Origin: Sphingomonas caseinilytica | Lineage (GTDB): Bacteria > Pseudomonadota > Alphaproteobacteria > Sphingomonadales > Sphingomonadaceae | DNA length: 64,000 bases | NCBI RefSeq assembly: GCF_023516455.1 | Contig: NZ_JAMGBA010000004.1 | Span: forward strand, 62,001 to 126,000 | Direction: 5' to 3' | In this document: piece after piece, positions 57,239-64,000 of the stretch | Layout: each line of letters begins with the position of its first letter | Numbering within the stretch: the first letter of the stretch is position 1 | The notes under the pieces: model-generated | The model's input: only the letters and a program-made list of their open reading frames with translations | Told to the model about the DNA's origin: nothing | Database searches by the model: none | Position numbers and translations under genes: made by a program

Positions 57239-57379
57239 TTAGCAGCGGCCGCCGTTGATCGCATTCTCCGTGCAGTTCGCGGCTGAACCCAGGTCCTCGC
57301 CGGCGCCGCGCACCGTGTTGCAGGCTGCAATGGCCAGCGCGCCTGCGATCACCAACAAAGACGTCACCTTACGAACCAT
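57239..57379 (-). CDS. Entericidin-like small lipoprotein, copy A
   Basis: 46 residues: MVRKVTSLLVIAGALAIAAC, then NTVRGAGEDLGSAANCTENA and INGGRC. The lipobox (IAAC) and the CNTVRGAGEDLGSAA core are diagnostic of the entericidin A/B family of tiny membrane lipoproteins; in E. coli these act as a toxin-antidote pair. AAGGAG lies eight bases before the ATG. It carries two extra cysteines at the C-terminus, absent from the upstream copy. The gene lies between the rpoC terminator and copy B, in the same orientation as copy B. Confidence 0.9.
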   Translation of the reverse strand: MVRKVTSLLVIAGALAIAACNTVRGAGEDLGSAANCTENAINGGRC

Positions 57380-57420
57380 GGTCGAAACTCCTTAGTTTAG
57401 CGTAACGACCATGGCCTAGA

Positions 57421-57546
57421 TCAGGTGGCGTTGTCGACAGCGTTCGCAGCCGACTTCACATCGTCACCCGCACCGCGAACCGTATTGCAGGCGGCAATCG
57501 CAATGCTGCCGCCAATCAGCACCATGGTCATTATCTTCCGAAACAT
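57421..57546 (-). CDS. Entericidin-like small lipoprotein, copy B
   Basis: 41 residues: MFRKIMTMVLIGGSIAIAAC, then NTVRGAGDDVKSAANAVDNA and T. Same family core as copy A, with the lipobox IAAC. AGGAG lies nine bases upstream of the ATG. The two genes are 41 bases apart, head to tail, B first, and likely share one transcript. Sequence alone does not tell which is toxin and which antidote, if either. Confidence 0.9.
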   Translation of the reverse strand: MFRKIMTMVLIGGSIAIAACNTVRGAGDDVKSAANAVDNAT

Positions 57547-57621
57547 GAGCTAATCTCCTGTCTATGTGCTGAACGAACGCACATGACGGGCCAAAGGTGC
57601 CAAAACGGGGCCGGAACGGTC

Positions 57622-58416
57622 CTAGACGGCGACGGGCGCCGAAATATGCGGGTGCGGGTCGTAAGCCTCGAACGCGAAATCTTCCGCTTCGTAATTGAAA
57701 AGGTCCTGCCCGCGGTACTTCATGACCAGTTGGGGGAGCGGGCGCGGGTCGCGCGAAAGCTGCAGCCGGGCCTGTTCGAGATGGTTCGAGTAGAGATGGA
57801 CGTCCCCGCCCGTCCAGACGAAGGTTCCCGGCTCCAGCCCGCATTCCCGCGCCAGCATGTGGGTCAGAACCGCGTAGGAAGCGATGTTGAACGGCACCCC
57901 AAGGAAGAAATCGGCGCTGCGCTGGTAAAGCTGCAGGTTCAACCGCCCGGCCGCTACCTGGGTCTGGAACAGGCAATGGCAAGGCGCCAGCGCCATTCGC
58001 GAAATCTCGCCGGGATTCCACGCCGTGACGATCTGCCGCCGCGAGCCCGGATCCTTGCGAATGAGGCCGACGAGGTCCTTGATCTGATCGATGTGGCGCC
58101 CGTCGGCAGCCTCCCAATCGCGCCATTGCTTGCCGTAGACCGGGCCCAGGTCGCCCTGTTCATCCGCCCACTCGTTCCAGATGCTGACCTTGCGTTCCTG
58201 CAGCCAGCGCACGTTGGTGTCGCCGCGCAGGAACCACAGCAATTCGACGATGATTGATCGCAAATGGAGCTTTTTCGTCGTCAGCAGCGGGAACCCTTTT
58301 GCAAGGTCGAAGCGCATCTGCGCACCGAACAGCGAGAGGGTGCCGGTTCCGGTGCGGTCCATCTGCTCGACGCCTTCGTCGAGGATCCGCTGCATGAGAT
58401 CGAGATACTGCTGCAT
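57622..58416 (-). CDS. thyA: Thymidylate synthase
   Basis: 264 residues, the same length as E. coli ThyA. The folate- and dUMP-binding parts [20 protein letters not shown], then [12 protein letters not shown] with the catalytic Cys146 and the dUMP site [20 protein letters not shown] are intact. It methylates dUMP to dTMP using methylene-tetrahydrofolate. Folate reductase (folA), often adjacent, is not seen downstream; the next genes are the entericidin-like lipoproteins. Start ATG 58416. Confidence 0.97.
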   Translation of the reverse strand: MQQYLDLMQRILDEGVEQMDRTGTGTLSLFGAQMRFDLAKGFPLLTTKKLHLRSIIVELLWFLRGDTNVRWLQERKVSIWNEWADEQGDLGPVYGKQWRDWEAADGRHIDQIKDLVGLIRKDPGSRRQIVTAWNPGEISRMALAPCHCLFQTQVAAGRLNLQLYQRSADFFLGVPFNIASYAVLTHMLARECGLEPGTFVWTGGDVHLYSNHLEQARLQLSRDPRPLPQLVMKYRGQDLFNYEAEDFAFEAYDPHPHISAPVAV

Positions 58417-58532
58417 GCCCCTACCCTAGCTCGCCCACCGGTTACGTCCAGCGTGTGTTGAGGGAACAAACTCGATCCGGATCGGTTCGGGTTTACCTAG
58501 GTCGGCCACCATTCCAATCATAGGTAGGGCAC

Positions 58533-58937
58533 ATGCGGCACCAGCGTATTGAGCCTCCTGCGATCCTCAACGGCCAGGAAGCGGCGAAGAGCTTCTTCGC
58601 CTCTTGCTTCGACGCCGGAAGGGATGCCCAGGAGCGGCTTTGGGTCGCCCATGTCGACTCCTCCGCCCGTTGCCTCCACGTCGAATGTTATGACGGCCAA
58701 CTGGAATCCATCGAGCTTCCAGTGCGCAACATCATTGTCGATGCGGCAAAGCTGGGAAGTGCCGGCGTCGTCCTGGCGCATAATCATCCGGGCGGGGACG
58801 CAACCCCGAGCAAGGCAGACTGTGCGGCGACGCGAAAACTGATCCGCGTTAGCGAGGCAATCGATCTTACGATCCTCGATCATCTGATCTTTGCCGGCAA
58901 CGATTGCACCAGCATGCGGCGGATGGGCCTGCTCTAA
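58533..58937 (+). CDS. RadC-like JAB domain protein
   Basis: 134 residues with a single JAB/MPN domain. The metal site is VVLAHNHPGGDATPSKAD (His83, His85, Asp96 by count from the ATG), followed by LDHLIFAGND. The N-terminal helix-hairpin-helix half of full RadC is missing, so this is the short type. Function of RadC proteins remains unclear; a metal-dependent hydrolase is inferred. Divergent from thyA. Its stop overlaps the stop of the exported methyltransferase gene by three bases (convergent). Confidence 0.88.
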   Translation: MRHQRIEPPAILNGQEAAKSFFASCFDAGRDAQERLWVAHVDSSARCLHVECYDGQLESIELPVRNIIVDAAKLGSAGVVLAHNHPGGDATPSKADCAATRKLIRVSEAIDLTILDHLIFAGNDCTSMRRMGLL

Positions 58938-59653
58938 GAGCCCTGCGCGGCTGGTTCGAGCTGCTGCTGGGAATCCGAGTGCTTTTCGTCAGGGCAAGGC
59001 TTGATGTCGCCCGGCCGAGGCCGCGGAGAGGCCAGGCGGAACGCAGTGAAATATGCATCGCTTCCGGCCAGGCGAACCGCCTTTGTGGGCGCAAGGCCAA
59101 GCGCCGCGAACTCACACATCAGTTGGCGCGGCGGCATCCCGTGGCGCTTCACGGGCCGATTGGAGTCGACCACGATGACCAGCCCGTCGGGCTTCAGGCT
59201 TTCCCGAAGATTCCAGAGGAATTCATAAGGCTGGGTCACCTCATGGTACATGTGAACGAGGAAGATGCGGTCGAAGGAATGCGCCGGCAGCATCGGGTTG
59301 GCCGGCACGCCAAGGCTGACCGCCACATTGTCCAGCCGCTCGCGCTGGACCCGCTGCGCGAGCCGGTCACGCGTCGCTCGGACAATGTCCTGGGCCAGCA
59401 CCCTGCCGCGGCGCCCAACAATGGGTGACAGGCGGACGGTATAATAGCCTTCACCCGCCCCGACATCCGCAACAGACATGCCAGGCGCGATCTCGGCAAG
59501 CCGCATGACTTCTTCGGCCTCCCCTGTCCGGTCGCGGACGTCCTCCGTCGAGAAGCTGTCGTTGACGATGGGCGCTACGGCGCGGCCGGTCTTTGGAAAC
59601 TCATTGGGCTGGGGTTCCGCCCGGCAGCCGGCAATGGCGGCGCAAGCGAACAA
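58934..59653 (-). CDS. Exported SAM-dependent methyltransferase, likely lipoprotein, start disturbed by a repeat
   Basis: 239 residues from a TTG (59653). The N-terminus FACAAIAGC looks like the end of a lipoprotein signal. A class I methyltransferase follows: VADVGAGEGYYTVRLSPIVG, LAQDIVRATRDRLAQRVQRE and FDRIFLVHMYHEVTQPYEFL. Reading further upstream gives a plausible signal (RTIGLLFACAAIAGC) but no start codon, because a palindromic repeat begins there. The real start is therefore doubtful. Periplasmic methyltransferase-fold proteins of this kind occur in several proteobacteria; SAM is not expected in the periplasm, so the role is unclear. Confidence 0.75.
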   Translation of the reverse strand: MFACAAIAGCRAEPQPNEFPKTGRAVAPIVNDSFSTEDVRDRTGEAEEVMRLAEIAPGMSVADVGAGEGYYTVRLSPIVGRRGRVLAQDIVRATRDRLAQRVQRERLDNVAVSLGVPANPMLPAHSFDRIFLVHMYHEVTQPYEFLWNLRESLKPDGLVIVVDSNRPVKRHGMPPRQLMCEFAALGLAPTKAVRLAGSDAYFTAFRLASPRPRPGDIKPCPDEKHSDSQQQLEPAAQGS

Positions 59654-59663
59654 TAATCCGATC

Positions 59664-59745
59664 GTCCTGAGCGAAGCGCGAAGCGCGTAGTCGAAGGGCG
59701 CCTGGCACGACCCTGGTGCCCGCGCCCTTCGACTACGCTCAGGAC
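59664..59745. repeat. Inverted repeat GTCCTGAGCG...CGCCCTTCGACTACGCTCAGGAC
   Basis: The right arm CGCCCTTCGACTACGCTCAG-GAC (59723-59745) is the reverse complement of the left arm (59664-59700), except that the left arm has about 12 extra bases (AAGCGCGAAGCG-type tandem). The 82-base element falls at the 5' end of the exported methyltransferase gene and fills the gap to prfB. Confidence 0.8.
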
Positions 59746-59773
59746 GAGCGGACGCTATTTCAAGGCTCCCGCG

Positions 59774-60901
59774 CTATTCGACATCCTCGACTTCCACCTT
59801 TTCGCCGGTCACGCGCTGTGACAGCGCGGCGGCCATGAACCGGTCCAGGTCGCCGTCGAGCACGTCGGTTGGAGCCGTCGACGTGACGCCGGTGCGAAGA
59901 TCCTTCACCAGCTGATAGGGCTGCAAGACATAAGAGCGGATCTGGTGGCCCCAACCGATGTCGGTCTTGGCAGCATTGGCGGCATTTGCCTCCGCTTCGC
60001 GTTTCTGAAGCTCCGCCTCATAAAGACGCGCCTTCAACTGCTTATAGGCCTGTGCCCGGTTCTTGTGCTGTGAGCGCTCGTTCTGACAGGCGACCACGAT
60101 CCCGGTTGGAATATGCGTGATCCGAACGGCGCTATCGGTGGTGTTAACGTGCTGGCCGCCGGCGCCGGACGCGCGATAGGTGTCGATGCGCAGCTCGGAC
60201 TCGTTGATCTCGATATCGATATCGTCGTCGACTTCCGGGTAGACCCAGACCGATGCGAAACTGGTGTGGCGCCTTGCGGAGCTGTCGTAGGGGCTGATGC
60301 GAACCAGGCGGTGGACGCCGCCCTCGACCTTCAGATTGCCGTAGGCATTCTCGCCCTTGATGAGCAATGTCGCGGACTTGATCCCGGCCTGCTCGCCGGC
60401 GTGGAAATCGACAAGCTCCACCTTCATCCCGTGACGCTCGGCCCAGCGGCTGTACATCCGCTGCAGCATCCCGGCCCAGTCATTGCTTTCCGTGCCGCCA
60501 GCACCGGCGTTGATTTCGATGTAGCTGTTGTTGGCGTCCGCCTCCCCGGCGAGCAGCGCAGCGACCTTATCCCTCTCGGCCCGCTCGGCCAGTTCGCCAA
60601 GGGCGGCCACGCCGTCGTCGACCAGGCCTTGGTCGCCTTCCAGCTCCGCCATCTCTATGAGCTCGACCGTGTCCTTGAGCTCGGTCTCGATCTTCTGGGT
60701 TGCGCCGATGGCTTCTTCCAGCCGGCGGCGTTCGCGCATCACTTCCTGAGCCGCCTTGGGGTCGTCCCACAAGGTCGGATCTTCGACCTTGGCATTAAGA
60801 TCCTGCAGCCGGCGGTTCGCCTTGTCCCAATCGAGGAAGCGGCGAAGCAGTGCGGTTGCTGCATTGATCTGGTCGATATGGCCTTGCGCTTCGGCGCGCA
60901 T
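59774..60901 (-). CDS. prfB: Peptide chain release factor 2
   Basis: 375 residues from [20 protein letters not shown]. The GGQ loop [20 protein letters not shown] and the recognition part ([20 protein letters not shown]) place it as RF2, releasing at UAA/UGA. The usual UGA programmed frameshift early in the gene is absent: the reading frame is continuous through the CTCGATTGG region. The ATG at 60901 with AGAGGA eight bases upstream is preferred; an open extension to 60991 is repeat sequence. It follows the PBP1A gene in the same direction. Confidence 0.97.
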   Translation of the reverse strand: MRAEAQGHIDQINAATALLRRFLDWDKANRRLQDLNAKVEDPTLWDDPKAAQEVMRERRRLEEAIGATQKIETELKDTVELIEMAELEGDQGLVDDGVAALGELAERAERDKVAALLAGEADANNSYIEINAGAGGTESNDWAGMLQRMYSRWAERHGMKVELVDFHAGEQAGIKSATLLIKGENAYGNLKVEGGVHRLVRISPYDSSARRHTSFASVWVYPEVDDDIDIEINESELRIDTYRASGAGGQHVNTTDSAVRITHIPTGIVVACQNERSQHKNRAQAYKQLKARLYEAELQKREAEANAANAAKTDIGWGHQIRSYVLQPYQLVKDLRTGVTSTAPTDVLDGDLDRFMAAALSQRVTGEKVEVEDVE

Positions 60902-60921
60902 TTCAATGTTCCTCTGGTAAT

Positions 60922-61017
60922 CGTCATGCCAGCGGAGGCTGGCATCCATGTCGCCCAGCCCGTTTGCAAACACGAAACCGGCCAACGACATGGACCCCAG
61001 CCTGCGCTGGGGTGACG
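60922..61017. repeat. Facing pair of intergenic repeats (CGTCATGCCAGCGGAGGCTGGCAT type)
   Basis: CGTCATGCCAGCGGAGGCTG at 60922 and CCCCAGCCTGCGCTGGGGTG-ACG ending at 61017 are hairpins facing each other around CATGTCG...CGACATG. It fills the PBP1A-prfB gap and, read as codons, would make a false extension to PrfB. Confidence 0.75.
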
Positions 61018-61032
61018 GGATTTGAGCGGCAG

Positions 61033-63627
61033 TTAGTAGATGCCACCCTGCCTTTGCAAGAATTCGGCGCTGTCAGCGGGCGCGCGCGGCTGGGCCGGGG
61101 CTGCACGGCGGGCCGCGACCTGGCGCACCGGCTTGCCAGTGGCAGGCTGGTCGCTCGCCCGGGCCAGGTCGAGGCTTCGCCGGAACGCCCGTCGCGGTTC
61201 CGTTTCGGGCTGGAAGGCCTCCCAGATCACGGACGATTTCGGGTCGACCTCTGTCGGGAAGCTGCCGAACACCCGCTTTCCACTGGCGCGGTCGATCCGG
61301 ACCATTCGAATGCCCGGCGGCGCTACGAAGGGAACCTTTGGCATGTCCTTGAAGGCCACCTGTGCGAATTGCTTGAAGATCGGTGCCGCCACGCGCCCGC
61401 CCTGCGCGGCATGGCCCATCGGCCGTGGCTGATCATATCCGATATAAACGCCGGCCACGACTTCGGGCGTGCCGCCGATGAACCAGACGTTGGTCGGGCC
61501 GGATGTGGTGCCCGTCTTGCCGAACAACGGCCGATCCAGGTCCCGCAGGACCGTTGCGGTCCCCCGTTCGATCACGCCTTCCATGATATGAACCATCTGG
61601 TAGGCGGCCTGGGCGTCGAGAAGCTGCTTCTGCCGGGACGGCGGGCGCGGCATCGCCTTGCGATCCCAGTCCACGGAGTTGCAGGCGCCGCCATTGTCCG
61701 GCTCCATCACCTGGCAACGATTGTCCGAACGGAAGATCACCTTGCCGTTCCGGTCCTGAACATAGTCGATCAGGGTCGGGGTTACCGACCGACCGTTGTT
61801 GGCGAGGATGGCATAAGCGTTGGTCAGTTTCAGGACCGTCGTGTCGCCAGCGCCCAGCGCGATCGACAGGTAGCGGTCGTAATCCCCAACCCCAAGCTTC
61901 GAGGCATTGGTCACGACGCGTTCCATTCCCGTCTGCGCGGCGGCGCGGATCGTCATCAGGTTGCGCGATTGCTCCACGCCCCAGCGCATCGTCTTGGGGC
62001 CTGAATATTTGCCATCGAAGTTTCGGAAGCATTTGTTGCCAAGTCCCGCGCCCTGCCAGACGCAGAAGGGCGCATCGACGATGATCGATGCTGGGGTCAT
62101 GCCATTTTCAAGCGCGGTCACATAGACGATCGGCTTGAACGCCGAACCCGGCTGCCGATTGGCCTGGGTGGCGCGATTGTAGGACGAGCCGACGACGTCG
62201 AAGCCACCCTGCATTGCCAGGACCCGGCCAGTATGCACTTCCTCCGCGACGAAGCCGCCGCCGACTTCGGGAATCGAGCGGATTGCGTAGCTGTTCAGGC
62301 CCATTTGCTTGACGATGATGATCATGCCCGGGCGGATGTTCTCGTAGGCTGTTCCGCCGCCGCCGCGCTTGGGCATGCGGGCGGCGGATTCGGCCAAGGT
62401 GCCTGTCGAACCGTCCGCAAAACCGATCCGTGCGCTGGTGCTGGACTTGGACAGGACCACCGCTTTCTTCCAGTCGGGGAAGCCCGTTCCCAGGGCCGCG
62501 ACCCGGAGCTGGGTCTGCCAGTCATTGTCGACATCGATGCTGAGGCCGGTATCGCGCCAGCCGCGGCCGCCGTCGAATGTCGCAAGACCTTCGCGGAGCG
62601 CTTCGGCAGCGGCATCCTGCATCTTCGGCACCATCGAGGTCCGAACCCATAGTCCGCCGGCATAAACGCTGTTGGCGCCGTCATCGGCGGTCTCGCCAAA
62701 GCGCTTCATCAGGTCGCGGCGGACCTCTTCCATGAAATAGCCGCCCTGGTCGCGGAACTTGGCGCTGCTGCCATAACGGATCGTGCCGAGCGGGGTCGCG
62801 GCGGCGGCGGCGCGTTGTTCCTCGGTGATGTAGCCGTTCTTGACCATCTCGCGCAGAACATAGTTGCGGCGGCCGAGGGCACGCTCGGTGGCGCGAACCG
62901 GGTCGTAATTGCTTGGCGCCTTGGGCAGCACCGCGAGATAGGCGGCCTCGGGAAGCGTCAGATCGGCCACGTCCTTGTCGAAATAGGCGCGGCTGGCGGC
63001 CTGCACGCCATAGGCGTTGCGGCCAAGGAAGATGGAGTTGAGGTAAAGCTCCAGGATCTGCTGCTTGCTGAGCGTGTCCTCGAGCCGGAAAGCAAGGATC
63101 ATCTCCCGGACTTTCCGGCTGACCGCATATGCATCGTCCTGAAGCAGATATTTGGCGACCTGCTGGGTGATGGTCGACCCGCCCTTGGCGCGTCCGCCAG
63201 TTACCGACTTTGTCGTATAGTCGAAGACGGCCCCGACCAGGCCCGGATAGTCGATTCCCCCATGGCTGAAGAAGGTCTTGTCTTCGGCGGAGATGAAGGC
63301 GTTGACGACCAGCGGCGGATATTCGTCGAATGCCAGTTCGACACGGCGTTCGCGTGCGAACGTCTGGACCGGGTTGCCTTCATAGCCCCGGACATTGGTC
63401 GGGAGCGGCGGCTGATAGGCCAGCAGCTTCTCCGAACTGGGAAGGCCAGTCGCGAACCAGACGAACACCAGCGCCATGAACAACAGGCCGCCAATGGCCG
63501 CCCATGCGCCCCGGCGCACCCATTTGTCATCGAACCACGGGTCGAAGCGCCGATGGACGCGGTGGTTGAATGCGACCAGGTCGGGGAGACGGAAGCGGTC
63601 GGGAATCTGGAACTTGGCGAACTGCAT
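61033..63627 (-). CDS. Penicillin-binding protein 1A (bifunctional transglycosylase/transpeptidase)
   Basis: 864 residues. Cytosolic tail and one membrane helix (about 41-61). Glycosyltransferase domain: [20 protein letters not shown] with Glu115, then [17 protein letters not shown] and [24 protein letters not shown] segment, here [20 protein letters not shown]. Transpeptidase domain: SxxK in [13 protein letters not shown] (near 495), SxN in [11 protein letters not shown] and KTG in [14 protein letters not shown] (near 700). Builds and crosslinks peptidoglycan in the periplasm. The amidase gene lies just upstream on the same strand, and prfB downstream. Confidence 0.97.
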   Translation of the reverse strand: MQFAKFQIPDRFRLPDLVAFNHRVHRRFDPWFDDKWVRRGAWAAIGGLLFMALVFVWFATGLPSSEKLLAYQPPLPTNVRGYEGNPVQTFARERRVELAFDEYPPLVVNAFISAEDKTFFSHGGIDYPGLVGAVFDYTTKSVTGGRAKGGSTITQQVAKYLLQDDAYAVSRKVREMILAFRLEDTLSKQQILELYLNSIFLGRNAYGVQAASRAYFDKDVADLTLPEAAYLAVLPKAPSNYDPVRATERALGRRNYVLREMVKNGYITEEQRAAAAATPLGTIRYGSSAKFRDQGGYFMEEVRRDLMKRFGETADDGANSVYAGGLWVRTSMVPKMQDAAAEALREGLATFDGGRGWRDTGLSIDVDNDWQTQLRVAALGTGFPDWKKAVVLSKSSTSARIGFADGSTGTLAESAARMPKRGGGGTAYENIRPGMIIIVKQMGLNSYAIRSIPEVGGGFVAEEVHTGRVLAMQGGFDVVGSSYNRATQANRQPGSAFKPIVYVTALENGMTPASIIVDAPFCVWQGAGLGNKCFRNFDGKYSGPKTMRWGVEQSRNLMTIRAAAQTGMERVVTNASKLGVGDYDRYLSIALGAGDTTVLKLTNAYAILANNGRSVTPTLIDYVQDRNGKVIFRSDNRCQVMEPDNGGACNSVDWDRKAMPRPPSRQKQLLDAQAAYQMVHIMEGVIERGTATVLRDLDRPLFGKTGTTSGPTNVWFIGGTPEVVAGVYIGYDQPRPMGHAAQGGRVAAPIFKQFAQVAFKDMPKVPFVAPPGIRMVRIDRASGKRVFGSFPTEVDPKSSVIWEAFQPETEPRRAFRRSLDLARASDQPATGKPVRQVAARRAAPAQPRAPADSAEFLQRQGGIY

Positions 63628-63675
63628 TGCTGCCGGTGATCTAGCCCCTTCCTGCCGCCAGCGGAAGCCGCGAAG

Positions 63676-64000
63676 TTATCGCTGATTGCGCAAGGCGAGA
63701 TCGGCCTCGACCGCCTGTGCCAACGCCAAGACGAGTGGCGCCCGTCCCTCCTTCGTCATCAGCCTGGCTTCGTCGTCCGCATTGCTGATGTAGCCGGCTT
63801 CGATGAGGACCGCGGGCGTTTCGGCGCGGCGCAGGACGTGGAAGGCCGCGAACTGGTGCGGCCTTGGACGCAGTTCGAGGCGGCCAGAGGCGCGGCGCAG
63901 GAGGCGTTCGGCGAGGCCCGCCGACGCTTCCATCTGTTCGCGCAAGGCTACGTCGGCGAGCAGCGCTCGGACGCTGTCGTCGGTTTCGGTGGAAAGCGCG
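63676..64000 (-). CDS. N-acetylmuramoyl-L-alanine amidase (AmiC-type catalytic domain), 5'-truncated by window edge
   Basis: The reverse strand is open from the right edge to a stop at 63676, leaving the last 107 residues. The Amidase_3 end is recognisable: FAAFHVLRRAETPAVLIEAG and YISNADDEARLMTKEGRAPL, with the conserved Glu of the zinc site in VLIEAGYISN. The protein cleaves the bond between muramic acid and the peptide stem during cell division. The N-terminal part, with signal and any AMIN domain, lies outside the window. Followed by PBP1A after about 50 bases, same strand. Confidence 0.9.
   Translation of the reverse strand, partial: ALSTETDDSVRALLADVALREQMEASAGLAERLLRRASGRLELRPRPHQFAAFHVLRRAETPAVLIEAGYISNADDEARLMTKEGRAPLVLALAQAVEADLALRNQR

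Noticed and set aside
60902-60991. N-terminal extension of PrfB by 30 residues
   Set aside because: The extension is translated from a facing pair of intergenic repeats, and a well-placed AGAGGA precedes the family start at 60901.

Overview
The window looks like chromosome of a high-GC alphaproteobacterium of the order Sphingomonadales (Sphingomonas or Sphingomicrobium-like). This rests on GC-rich codon use, an NDUFA12-type complex I accessory protein beside a DUF2155 lipoprotein, a RecX and cold-shock pair, a fatty acyl-AMP ligase, and several families of short palindromic intergenic repeats. This is recognition by eye, not a database assignment. No prophage, plasmid, CRISPR or rRNA genes were seen. 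Both ends cut through genes: a quinone oxidoreductase on the left and an N-acetylmuramoyl-L-alanine amidase on the right.

Layout. 1-9.4 kb: ketone-body and acyl metabolism (ScoA/ScoB split by a small exported protein, ACT and SCP2 proteins, an aldehyde dehydrogenase, an acyl-CoA dehydrogenase). Two DUF559 nuclease-like genes flank the aldehyde dehydrogenase, each enclosed by palindromic repeats. HxlR and ArsR regulators follow. 9.4-19.4 kb: a multicopper oxidase, a ThDP enzyme, Pcm, a methyltransferase, a DUF1835 protein, ThiSG, AroQ, AccB-AccC and a TonB-like protein. 19.4-27 kb: an L,D-transpeptidase with a glycine-zipper lipoprotein, ArsC, Aat, DUF2155, NDUFA12, DUF192, a two-domain cold-shock protein, RecX and a fatty acyl-AMP ligase.

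27.1-57.2 kb holds the transcription/translation core (tRNA-Trp, secE, nusG, rplK, rplA, rplJ, rplL, rpoB, rpoC). In many bacteria this is one nearly continuous cluster. Here three blocks of accessory genes split it into four pieces. Block 1 (28.2-39.1 kb) has a TetR-controlled outer-membrane factor/HlyD/ABC export system, a second L,D-transpeptidase, and a TIR-TolB_N-TPR protein with a lipoprotein behind it. Block 2 (40.7-44.9 kb) has a PPK2 kinase, a DUF4956 membrane protein, a CotH-kinase-like secreted protein, a secreted metallophosphoesterase and a cupredoxin. Block 3 (46.2-48.4 kb) has a TetR-controlled SnoaL-like protein, a DOPA-dioxygenase-like protein and a third L,D-transpeptidase. 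57.2-64 kb: two tandem entericidin-like lipoproteins, ThyA, a RadC-like JAB protein, an exported methyltransferase, PrfB, PBP1A and the amidase.

Candidates for something undescribed, in my order: the repeat-bounded DUF559 cassettes, one with about 69-bp inverted ends inside a 17-bp direct repeat; the PPK2-DUF4956-CotH-like-phosphoesterase neighbourhood; the TIR-TolB_N-TPR protein; and the core operon split by envelope and stress genes. Operator-like palindromes sit beside almost every local regulator and give testable circuits.
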